NCBI GenBank assembly: GCA_035298965.1
Contig: DATGXO010000252.1
Location: 1-39,315 of the forward strand
Origin: CAJCBL01 sp035298965
GTDB taxonomy: Bacteria; Verrucomicrobiota; Verrucomicrobiia; Opitutales; Opitutaceae
Direction: 5' to 3'
DNA: 39,315 nt
Both the position numbers and the translations under genes were made by a program. The notes below the pieces were generated by a model. That model was given only the letters and a program-made list of their open reading frames with translations, had not been told where the DNA came from and searched no databases. Shown here piece by piece: positions 31,934-38,418 of this stretch; positions within the stretch are counted from its first letter, which is position 1; the number at the start of each line of letters is the position of its first letter.

Positions 31934-33187
31934 ATGGCATACAACCAGCCTCGGAGAAAAGTGGTGGTCACCGGCATGGGCGTCGTCACGGCGCTCGGCC
32001 AGACCGTCGATGATTTTTGGGCCAGCCTGTTGGCTGGTCGCAGCGGTATCAGCAAGGTGACGTCGTTCGACACGACCGACTTTACCTGCCAGGTCGGCGG
32101 CGAGATCCGCGATTTCGACCCGGGCAAGTACATGGACCCGAAGGAGGCCCGCCGCAACGACCGCTACACGCAGCTCGCCGTCGCCGCGGCCAAGCTCGCC
32201 ATCCAGGACGCCGGTCTCGACCACACGAAGGTCGACCGTGAGCGCGCCGGCGTGATCATCGGCTCCGGCATCGGCGGCATGGCGACCTTCGAGGCGCAGG
32301 CCCGCAATCTCATCGAAAAAGGCCCGCGCAAGGTCTCGCCGTTTTTCATCCCGGCGATGATCAGCAACATGGCCTCCGGCATTGTGGCCATCGAATACAA
32401 CTTCGCCGGTCCCTGCTTCACCGTCATCAGCGCCTGCGCGACCTCCACCCACTCGCTGGGCGAGGCGCTGCGCACCATCCAGTACGGCGACGCCGACATC
32501 ATGCTCGCCGGCGGTTCCGAGGCCTCCGTCACGCCGCTCTCCTTCGCGGGCTTCTGCTCGATGAAGGCGATGTCGACCTCGTTCAATGCCACGCCGGAGA
32601 AGTCCTCCCGCCCGTTCGACGCCAACCGCGACGGCTTCGTCATGGGCGAGGGCGGCTGCATCTTCGTGCTCGAAGCCGAGGAACACGCCAAGGCCCGTGG
32701 CGCCCGCATCTACGCCGAGTTCGCCGGTTACGCCGGTACGGCGGATGCGTTCCACATCACCCAGCCGGATCCCGAAGCGCGCGGTCTCTCCTCCGCGATG
32801 CGTCGCGCGCTGGCCGATGCCGGTGTCGAACCGGCCCAGGTCAACTACATCAACGCCCACGGCACCTCCACGCCGTACAACGACAAGTTCGAGACCATCG
32901 CCATCAAGAAGGTCTTCGGCGATCTCGCGAAGTCCGTCCCGGTGAGCTCGACCAAGTCGATGACCGGCCACCTCCTCGGCGCCGCCGGCGCGGTCGAGGC
33001 CGCCGTCTGCGTGAAGGCGATCCAGACGGGCGAAATCCCGCCGACGATCAACTACGAGACGCCGGACCCGGAGTGCGATCTCGACTACGTGCCGAACGTC
33101 AAACGCTCGGCCAAGGTCGATGTGGCGGTGAGCAACAACCTCGGTTTCGGCGGCCAGAACGCCTCGCTGGTGTTCAAGCGCTACTGA
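31934..33187 (+). CDS. fabF: 3-oxoacyl-ACP synthase II
   Basis: It condenses malonyl-ACP with acyl-ACP to lengthen fatty acids. The 417-residue protein has the KAS II catalytic triad: Cys168 in SACATSTHSLGEAL, His in NAHGTSTPYND and His in KSMTGHLLGAAGAVEA. Other family blocks are VVVTGMGVVTALGQ at the N-terminus, GSGIGGMATFE, PFDANRDGFVMGEGG and the C-terminal SNNLGFGGQNASLVFKRY. The length and the position after fabG-acpP fit FabF rather than FabB. A clear terminator follows the gene. Confidence 0.97.
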   Translation: MAYNQPRRKVVVTGMGVVTALGQTVDDFWASLLAGRSGISKVTSFDTTDFTCQVGGEIRDFDPGKYMDPKEARRNDRYTQLAVAAAKLAIQDAGLDHTKVDRERAGVIIGSGIGGMATFEAQARNLIEKGPRKVSPFFIPAMISNMASGIVAIEYNFAGPCFTVISACATSTHSLGEALRTIQYGDADIMLAGGSEASVTPLSFAGFCSMKAMSTSFNATPEKSSRPFDANRDGFVMGEGGCIFVLEAEEHAKARGARIYAEFAGYAGTADAFHITQPDPEARGLSSAMRRALADAGVEPAQVNYINAHGTSTPYNDKFETIAIKKVFGDLAKSVPVSSTKSMTGHLLGAAGAVEAAVCVKAIQTGEIPPTINYETPDPECDLDYVPNVKRSAKVDVAVSNNLGFGGQNASLVFKRY

Positions 33188-33222
33188 GCCCGGTTCGTCT
33201 CCGCAAACTCCTGCCTGTTTCC

Positions 33223-33254
33223 ACGGCGGCCCGCTTTGGCGAGGCCGCCGTTTT
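33223..33254 (+). terminator. Rho-independent terminator after fabF
   Basis: ACGGCGGCC (33223-33231) pairs with GGCCGCCGT (33243-33251), with a TTTT run beginning in the last stem base. It lies 36 bases after the fabF stop. Confidence 0.82.
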
Positions 33255-33294
33255 CTCTGTGGGCCGAGGAGGCGACGCGGCGCATCCGGAGAGA

Positions 33295-33351
33295 CTGCTC
33301 TCGCGAGCAGCTCCACAACCCAAGGAGTGTGGCGCCGTTCGCGAGAACGGC
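33295..33351. repeat. Two small tetraloop hairpins, the first shared with 28485
   Basis: CTGCTC-TCGC-GAGCAG (33295-33310) and GCCGTTC-GCGA-GAACGGC (33334-33351) are compact stems with four-base loops. The first lies in the 24-bp repeat (33296-33319) that recurs at 28485-28508. They sit 56-112 bases upstream of the ribB start. REP-like repeats or RNA elements are both possible. Confidence 0.5.
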
Positions 33352-33406
33352 GATCGGCGGTGCGGTTGACAGCTCCCGCCGCGGGCGCAGGCTCGCCCTC
33401 CCGCGT

Positions 33407-34513
33407 ATGAGCCAACCTGAGGTTCACCAGCATTTCGACTCCGTCGAGGACGCGATCCGCGCGATCGCCGACGGACGCATCGTGATCATCACCGACGACG
33501 AGAATCGTGAGAACGAGGGCGACCTCGTCATCGCCGCGAGCAAGGTGACCGTCGAGGCCGTCAACATGATGATCCGCCACGCCGGCGGCCTCATCTGCGT
33601 GCCGACCACCGGGCCGCGCCTCAAGCGCCTTGGCATCGAGCAGATGGTGCGCGAAAACCGGGAGACGCTCCGCACCGCCTTCACCGTCTCGGTCGACGCC
33701 GCCGAGGGCATCACCACCGGCATCAGCGCCTACGATCGAGCCCGCACGATCCAGCTCCTCGCCGATCCCGATACGCGGCCCGACGAGCTCGTGCGCCCCG
33801 GCCACATCTTCCCGTTGCAGGCACGCCCCGGCGGCGTACTCGAACGCGCCGGACACACCGAAGCCTCGGTTGACCTCGTTTCCCTCGCCGGCTTGGAGCC
33901 CACGGCGGTCATCTGCGAAATCCTCAACGAGGACGGCTCCTGCGCGCGGCTGCCGCAGTTGGTCGAGTTCAAGAAACGCCATGGCCTCGTGCTCGTCTCG
34001 ATCGCGCAGCTCATCGAGTATCGCCACCGGCGCGAACCGCTCGTCGAGAAGATCGCCACGCGCGATTTCGATTCGGAGTTCGGCCGTTTCCAGCTCCACG
34101 TTTTCCGCAGCAAACTCGACCGCCGCGAACATCTCGCGTTCACGATGGGCGCGCTCGGCGCCGAGCCCACGCTCGTGCGCGTGCACGCCGAGAACGTCCT
34201 CAGCGATGTCTTCCGCGGCGCGGGCCTGACGGGCTACCACTCGCTCACCGAGGCGTTGCGCCGGATCGCCGCCGCGCGGCAGGGCGTGGTCCTCTACATG
34301 CAGCGCAGCTTCATGCTGGGCGATGTCGCGGCCGATCCCGCCAAATCGCTCGGCCAACCGCCGCCTATGGATCTGCGCGACTACGGCATCGGCGCGCAGG
34401 TTCTCGTTGCGCTCGGGCTGCGCAAGATCCGCCTGATGACGGGTTCGGCGGCGCGGCATGTCGTCGGCCTCGAGGGCTACGGCCTCGAGATCGTGGAGAC
34501 GGTCGCGGTGTGA
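33407..34513 (+). CDS. ribB: 3,4-dihydroxy-2-butanone-4-phosphate synthase with a degenerate GTP-cyclohydrolase II domain
   Basis: The N-terminal half (about 1-200) makes the four-carbon unit of riboflavin from ribulose-5-phosphate. It shows ITDDENRENEGDLVIAA, RHAGGLICVPTT, EGITTGISAYDRARTIQLLA and RPGHIFPLQARPGGVLERAG, with the expected acidic residues and histidines. The C-terminal half (about 205-368) has the GTP-cyclohydrolase II fold pattern (VRVH-AEN...) but lacks all three zinc cysteines. The usual E-C-L-T-G-D is ENVLSD and R-C-D-C-G is replaced by LTGYHS. It should therefore be inactive as RibA, like RibBX-type proteins known from other phyla. I choose the ATG at 33407. ribH follows, supporting riboflavin synthesis. 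Confidence 0.93.
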   Translation: MSQPEVHQHFDSVEDAIRAIADGRIVIITDDENRENEGDLVIAASKVTVEAVNMMIRHAGGLICVPTTGPRLKRLGIEQMVRENRETLRTAFTVSVDAAEGITTGISAYDRARTIQLLADPDTRPDELVRPGHIFPLQARPGGVLERAGHTEASVDLVSLAGLEPTAVICEILNEDGSCARLPQLVEFKKRHGLVLVSIAQLIEYRHRREPLVEKIATRDFDSEFGRFQLHVFRSKLDRREHLAFTMGALGAEPTLVRVHAENVLSDVFRGAGLTGYHSLTEALRRIAAARQGVVLYMQRSFMLGDVAADPAKSLGQPPPMDLRDYGIGAQVLVALGLRKIRLMTGSAARHVVGLEGYGLEIVETVAV

Positions 34514-34515
34514 GG

Positions 34516-34570
34516 CGTGGCACGGGCGTCCCGCCCGTGAGCCGGACAGGGGCGGGACGCCCCTGCCATC
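34516..34570. repeat. REP-like palindrome, partial copy
   Basis: GTGGCACGGGCG (34517-34528), TCCCGCCCGTG, then GGACAGG and GGCGGGACGCCC-CTGCCA form nested inverted repeats. The first half matches the start of the longer copies at 36609 and 37398. This copy stops after TGCCA and lacks their downstream 80 bases. It lies between ribB and ribH. Confidence 0.8.
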
Positions 34571-34696
34571 AAACCGGCCAAACCAGGCCGCCCGTCCTGA
34601 AGCACTGGGCCGCGCAACTGCCACCTTTCGGATTGCCAGTGCCGGCGGAAGGCGAACCGTGAACCCCTCCTTTTTTCCACCGTTGTTTCCCACGCC

Positions 34697-35170
34697 ATGA
34701 GTCTTCAAGCACCCACCGCCCTCGCAATCGACGCGCGCGGCCTGCGTTTCGGCATCGCCGCCGCCCGGTTCAACGCCGGCTATGTCGATGCCCTGCTCGA
34801 GCGTTGCGTGGCCGCTCTGAAGGCAGCCGGTGCGAACGAGCCGGCCGTGGTCCGCGTGCCGGGCTCCAACGAGCTCCCCGTCGCGATCCAGGCGCTGGCT
34901 GACCGCCGCGAGTTCGATGCGCTCATCGCGCTCGGCGTGCTCATCCGCGGCGACACGATTCACTACGAGGTGATCGCCTACTCCGCCACGCACGGGTTGC
35001 AGGATGTCGCGATCGCGAGCCGCGTGCCGGTGATCAACGGCGTGCTCACCGTCGAGAACGACGACCAGGCGCGCGAACGTTGCCACGGCGCCACCGATCG
35101 CGGTGCCGAGTTCGCCCGCGCCGCGCTCGAGATGGCCGACCTTTTCCGGAAACTTCGTCCCACCGCATGA
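34697..35170 (+). CDS. ribH: 6,7-dimethyl-8-ribityllumazine synthase
   Basis: It joins the RibB product with the pyrimidine branch to make lumazine, the riboflavin precursor. The 157-residue protein has RFGIAAARFNAGYVDALLE, the substrate loop VPGSNELPVAIQALA and ALGVLIRGDTIHYEVIA with the catalytic His. VINGVLTVENDDQARERCHG also fits the family. The normal E-x-P sequence at PGSxELP is kept, with N for F/Y. The stop overlaps the nusB start by ATGA, an order (ribH-nusB) common in bacteria. RibB lies 183 bases upstream, separated by a REP-like repeat. Confidence 0.96.
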   Translation: MSLQAPTALAIDARGLRFGIAAARFNAGYVDALLERCVAALKAAGANEPAVVRVPGSNELPVAIQALADRREFDALIALGVLIRGDTIHYEVIAYSATHGLQDVAIASRVPVINGVLTVENDDQARERCHGATDRGAEFARAALEMADLFRKLRPTA

Positions 35171-35613
35171 GCAGTCCGATCCAACAACGCCGCGATGGCC
35201 GCATGGCCGCGGTCCAGTTTCTCTATTCCTGGGAGCTCAACCGCCCCGAGGATCTCGCCCAGGCGCTCGAGCTTTTCTTCGCCGAGCAGGAACAGCCGCG
35301 CGACCACTTCGCCTTCGGCGAGGAGCTCATCCACGGCGCGATTGAGCACATGGGGGAGATCGACGGCCACATCCGCGGTCTCGCGCAGAACTGGGATTTC
35401 GAGCGCATCGCGAAGATCGACCTGACGATCCTCCGCGTGGGCATCTACGAGATGCTCCACCGCAAGGACATCCCGCCGGTGGTCTCGATCAACGAGGCGA
35501 TCAACCTCTCGAAGCAGTTCTCCAACGCCGACGCCAAGCGCTTCATCAACGGCATCCTCGACCGCCTCAAAGACCAGATCGGCCGCGACGCCCGCAAGAC
35601 GCAGGACGAGTGA
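35167..35613 (+). CDS. nusB: Transcription antitermination factor NusB
   Basis: NusB binds boxA RNA with NusE (S10) and supports antitermination in rRNA operons. The 148-residue all-helical protein has RRDGRMAAVQFLYSWEL at the start. It continues with WDFERIAKIDLTILRVGIYE and the family signature PPVVSINEAINLSKQFSNAD-AKRFINGILD. I choose the ATG at 35167, overlapping the ribH stop, because the NusB fold begins within ten residues. ftsY follows across a long hairpin. Confidence 0.94.
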   Translation: MSSPIQQRRDGRMAAVQFLYSWELNRPEDLAQALELFFAEQEQPRDHFAFGEELIHGAIEHMGEIDGHIRGLAQNWDFERIAKIDLTILRVGIYEMLHRKDIPPVVSINEAINLSKQFSNADAKRFINGILDRLKDQIGRDARKTQDE

Positions 35614-35661
35614 GGAAGCGATAAACGATCTATCTATTCCGAATCGTTCTCGTTCGCTTCC
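35614..35661. terminator. Hairpin filling the nusB-ftsY gap
   Basis: GGAAGCGA (35614-35621) pairs with TCGCTTCC (35654-35661). AACGAT (35624-35629) pairs with ATCGTT (35643-35648) inside it. It starts directly after the nusB stop and ends six bases before the ftsY ATG. The T tract is only CCTTTC, so it may be a weak terminator, an attenuator or a translational block. Confidence 0.5.
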
Positions 35662-35667
35662 CCTTTC

Positions 35668-36588
35668 ATGTTCGGCCTTTTCAAGAAATTCAAAGACGGG
35701 CTCACCAAGACGGCGCAGAAGCTCGTCGCCAGCGTCGGCGGGCTGTTCGGCCAGAAGCCCATCGACGCAGCCACGCTCGACCAACTCGAGGAGGCCCTCT
35801 ACGGCGCCGACTTCGGCGTCGAGACCACCGCCGAGATTCTCGAGGAGATCCGCGCCGCGTATAAGAAAGACAAGAACCTCCACGGCCGCGACGCCGCCGC
35901 CATCGGCGCCGCCGTGCTGCGCCGTGTGCTCGCCGGCTCCGAGGGCACGCTCGGCCCGGTGGGCGACAAACCTACCGTCATCGCGCTCATCGGCGTCAAC
36001 GGCTCCGGCAAGACCACCACCTGCGCGAAACTCGCCTGGAAGCTCAAGCAGGACGCCGCCACCGTCACCGTCGGCGCATGCGACACCTTCCGCGCCGCCG
36101 CCAACGAGCAGCTCCGCACCTGGTGCGAACGCCTCGACCTCGAGCTCGTCGCCAGCCAGCACGGTGCCGATTCTGCCGCGGTCGCCTTCGATGCCATGGC
36201 CGCCGCCAAGGCCCGCGGCCGCAACTACGTCCTTCTCGACACCGCTGGCCGGCTCCACACGAAATCGAACCTCATGGACGAGCTCGCGAAGGTCCGCCGC
36301 GTCCTCCAGAAACACGACCCTTCCGCGCCGCACCACAGTTGGCTCGTGATCGACGGCAGCCACGGCTCCAACGCCATCGAGCAGGCCAAGGAGTTCCACC
36401 GCGCCTTCGGGCTCACCGGCCTCGTTGTGACGAAGCTCGACGGCACCGCCCGCGGCGGCGCGCTCGTCGGCATCTACCGCCAGCTTAAGTTGCCCGTCTA
36501 TTTCCTCGGCTTCGGCGAACAACCCGAAGACCTCCAGCCCTACACCGTCGAGAACTACGTGAAAGCTGTCTTCGGCCTCGAGAGCTGA
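35668..36588 (+). CDS. ftsY: Signal recognition particle receptor FtsY
   Basis: FtsY is the GTPase receptor that docks ribosome-SRP complexes at the membrane. The 306-residue protein lacks the long acidic N-terminal domain of E. coli FtsY and starts directly with an amphipathic helix (MFGLFKKFKDGLTKTAQKLV) that can bind membrane. The NG domain follows, with the P loop GVNGSGKTTTCAKLAWKLK, the G2-type DTFRAAANEQLRTW, DTAGRLHTKSNLMDELAKVR and TKLDGTARGGALVGIYRQ. The segment LVIDGSHGSNAIEQAKEF stands where most relatives have LVLDATTGQNA, a variant but in the right place. The C-terminal GFGEQPEDLQPY closes the family match. It is placed after nusB. Confidence 0.95.
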   Translation: MFGLFKKFKDGLTKTAQKLVASVGGLFGQKPIDAATLDQLEEALYGADFGVETTAEILEEIRAAYKKDKNLHGRDAAAIGAAVLRRVLAGSEGTLGPVGDKPTVIALIGVNGSGKTTTCAKLAWKLKQDAATVTVGACDTFRAAANEQLRTWCERLDLELVASQHGADSAAVAFDAMAAAKARGRNYVLLDTAGRLHTKSNLMDELAKVRRVLQKHDPSAPHHSWLVIDGSHGSNAIEQAKEFHRAFGLTGLVVTKLDGTARGGALVGIYRQLKLPVYFLGFGEQPEDLQPYTVENYVKAVFGLES

Positions 36589-36608
36589 ACTGCAGCCGGC
36601 TTGCTTGC

Positions 36609-36746
36609 ACTGTGGCACGGGCGTCTCGCCCGTGTGAGCGGACATGCGCGGGACGCCCATGCCACCGAATTGGCCAACCGTCCCTCGCCCGCGCATCTTC
36701 TCTTCCACCTCGCATTCACGCGGCCGCCGGGCTCAATCGGCGGACC
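36609..36746. repeat. Long REP-like repeat, copy A
   Basis: The repeat opens with GTGGCACGGGCGTC, mirrored by GGACGCCCATGCCAC about 25 bases later, and continues for about 80 more bases to CTCAATCG. It is gapless against copy B (37398-37528) with 7 mismatches in 131 bases. The end runs into the ATG of a 30-codon reading frame at 36747. Confidence 0.88.
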
Positions 36747-36839
36747 ATGGATCCCGAGCCCAAAGGTCCCGACGAGTTTTCCGGAGAAGCCGGCATCGTG
36801 GGCGCACGGGGCCAAGCTGCGCGCAGACTCCGCCGATGA
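36747..36839 (+). CDS. Possible 30-residue leader peptide
   Basis: MDPEPKGPDEFSGEAGIV then GARGQAARRLRR ends at a TGA that overlaps the next ATG (ATGA at 36836-36839). The opening resembles the start of the rRNA methyltransferase at 38419 (LNPAPEFPDEFSVEAEA). It may be a coupled leader, or a relic of a gene start carried along with the repeat. Expression is unproven. Confidence 0.35.
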   Translation: MDPEPKGPDEFSGEAGIVGARGQAARRLRR

Positions 36840-37366
36840 AAACAATCGCCTTCTTCACCAACCCCATTGAGGCGGAGATGGCGTGCGAGTTCCTGCGCGC
36901 CCAAGGTTTCGTCACCGAGCTCACGAATCTCGCGGCGCAGAGCGCCGTGCTTGGCGCTGGCAACCCGCTTTCGGAACTCGAACTCCGGCTTCCCGACGAG
37001 ACGGCGGCCGAGGGGGCGCGCTGCCTGCGCGACTGGCAGCGTGCGACGGACACCGACGGGTCCGCAGAGCCTGAGCCGCGCGCGCCGCGCTATGTCGGCT
37101 ACGACGCGACCGACTGGAACGCGCGCGAACGACGCGTCGAGCGGGCGTACCGATGCACGATTCTGGGGCCTTTGTTTCCGGTGCCGTTCGTCACGTGGTA
37201 CGGGATGTACTGCCTCGTGGTGGCACTCCGAAGTGGGGAAACTTTGCGTTTCGAACTCCGCCGGAAGCTGCGCATCGCGGCAGTGGTTGGCTCGATTTTC
37301 ACGGTCGTGTGGCTCGTGCTCACCGTGATCGTGTTCTCGACGTGGTGGCATGCACTGCGCGGATAG
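36836..37366 (+). CDS. DUF2007-like membrane protein
   Basis: The N-terminal 70 residues (MKTIAFFTNPIEAEMACEFL, GFVTELTNLAAQSAVLGAG, ELELRLPDETAAEGARCLRD) resemble DUF2007, a small ferredoxin-like domain called a putative signal transducer, whose function is not known. Two hydrophobic segments follow at about 102-128 (CTILGPLFPVPFVTWYGMYC) and 146-170 (IAAVVGSIFTVVWLVLTVIV), so the protein is membrane-anchored. The 176-residue product starts at an ATG overlapping the leader stop. It sits between two copies of the long repeat. DUF2007 assignment is by pattern only. Confidence 0.75.
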   Translation: MKTIAFFTNPIEAEMACEFLRAQGFVTELTNLAAQSAVLGAGNPLSELELRLPDETAAEGARCLRDWQRATDTDGSAEPEPRAPRYVGYDATDWNARERRVERAYRCTILGPLFPVPFVTWYGMYCLVVALRSGETLRFELRRKLRIAAVVGSIFTVVWLVLTVIVFSTWWHALRG

Positions 37367-37397
37367 TCCGCCGCTTTCTCGCCACCGTCCTCCGTGG

Positions 37398-37532
37398 ACT
37401 GTGGCACGGGCGTCTCGCCGGTGTGAGCGGACATGGGCGGGACGCCCATGCCACCGGATTGGCCAACCGTCCTTCGCCCGCGCATCTTCGCTTCCACCTC
37501 GCATTCACGCGGGCTCCGGGCTCAATCGACGT
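37398..37532. repeat. Long REP-like repeat, copy B
   Basis: Same layout as copy A: GTGGCACGGGCGTC near 37400 and GGACGCCCATGCCAC near 37439-37453, then the shared 80-base tail to CTCAATCG (37521-37528). It runs into the GTG start of the methyltransferase gene at 37533. Confidence 0.88.
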
Positions 37533-38336
37533 GTGTTGAAATCCGAGCCCGAGCCCGCTGCAGGACGGTGTGTGCCGGAGGCCGCCGCGGTTGGTGGTGC
37601 GCCTCGCCTTCTCTTTTCCCGCAAGGTCGCCGACTACGAGGCGTCGCGTCCCGATTATCCGGAGGCGTTGTTCGCGTTGCTCCGCGCACGTCTGCCCGCG
37701 GGCGCCGCTGTCGCCGATCTCGGCGCCGGCACGGGGCTGCTCACGCGGGATCTCCTCCGCCTGCAATTTCAGGTGGTCGCCATCGAGCCCGATGCGGGCA
37801 TGCGAGCCGCCGCCGACCAACGCCTCGGCGGCGCGCCGGGCTACCGCAGCTGCGCCGGAACTGCCGAGGGGATTCCACTCGCGGACCGTTCGGCGGATCT
37901 CGTGACGGCGGCGCAGGCCTTCCACTGGTTCGACCCGCCGCGGGCGCGCGCCGAGTGCCTCCGCGTGCTGCGGCCCGCCGGTTTCGTGGCGCTGATCTGG
38001 AACGACCGCGTGGCCGACGACCCGTTGCAACGCGCACTCGAGGCGGTGTTGGAATCGTTCGGCAAAGCGAAGCAGTCGCTCGCGTCCGAAAAGGCGGCGG
38101 TGGCGGAGTTTTTCGCTCCGGCACGGCCGGAGGAGTACGCCTGGTCGCACGAACACCGGCTCGATCTCGCCGGCCTGACGAGCCTCGTGTTCTCGCGTTC
38201 GTACATGCCGGATCGCGACACGGCGGCTGGGCGCGATGTCGGGCGTCTCGTGCGCGAGGTGTTCGACCGCTGCCAGCGCGACGGCGGCGTGACGGTGCGC
38301 TATCGCACGGTGGCTTACGTGGGCCGGCCCGGCTGA
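37533..38336 (+). CDS. Class I SAM-dependent methyltransferase, substrate unknown
   Basis: The 267-residue protein has the SAM-binding motif I VADLGAGTGLLTRDLLRLQF, then VVAIEPDAGMRAAAD, GTAEGIPLADRSADLVTAAQ (the post-motif II acidic region) and AQAFHWFDPPRARAECLRVL. These are the marks of the UbiE/Methyltransf_11 group, whose substrates are small molecules in many members. The start is uncertain: GTG 37533 or TTG 37536 follow directly from the repeat and align with the neighbouring genes' first codons. A later start near FSRKVADYEASRPDYPE is equally possible. It lies between the DUF2007 protein and the rRNA methyltransferase. Confidence 0.82.
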   Translation: MLKSEPEPAAGRCVPEAAAVGGAPRLLFSRKVADYEASRPDYPEALFALLRARLPAGAAVADLGAGTGLLTRDLLRLQFQVVAIEPDAGMRAAADQRLGGAPGYRSCAGTAEGIPLADRSADLVTAAQAFHWFDPPRARAECLRVLRPAGFVALIWNDRVADDPLQRALEAVLESFGKAKQSLASEKAAVAEFFAPARPEEYAWSHEHRLDLAGLTSLVFSRSYMPDRDTAAGRDVGRLVREVFDRCQRDGGVTVRYRTVAYVGRPG

Positions 38337-38359
38337 AGGTCCGGGCCCACGCGAGAGAG

Positions 38360-38418
38360 CGCGGGCTCCCGCGTCTTCCGCCTCGCGTTCGCCCGGGCGC
38401 TGCGCTCAATCGGCGCTC
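38360..38418. repeat. Diverged partial copy of the long repeat's tail
   Basis: The stretch CGCGTCTTCCGCCTCGCGTT to GCTCAATCGGCG parallels the tail of copies A and B (CGCATCTTC...CTCGCATTCACG...GCTCAATCGGCG). The palindromic head is missing. It too runs straight into the next reading frame's first codons. Confidence 0.55.

Noticed and set aside
33188..33406. An FMN riboswitch before ribB
   Set aside because: The conserved FMN-box sequence is absent; only a terminator and two hairpins are present.
31820..35086. Open minus-strand frame of 1,088 codons opposite fabF, ribB and ribH
   Set aside because: It crosses three well-supported genes and their gaps, and shows no family motif. It is a base-composition shadow.
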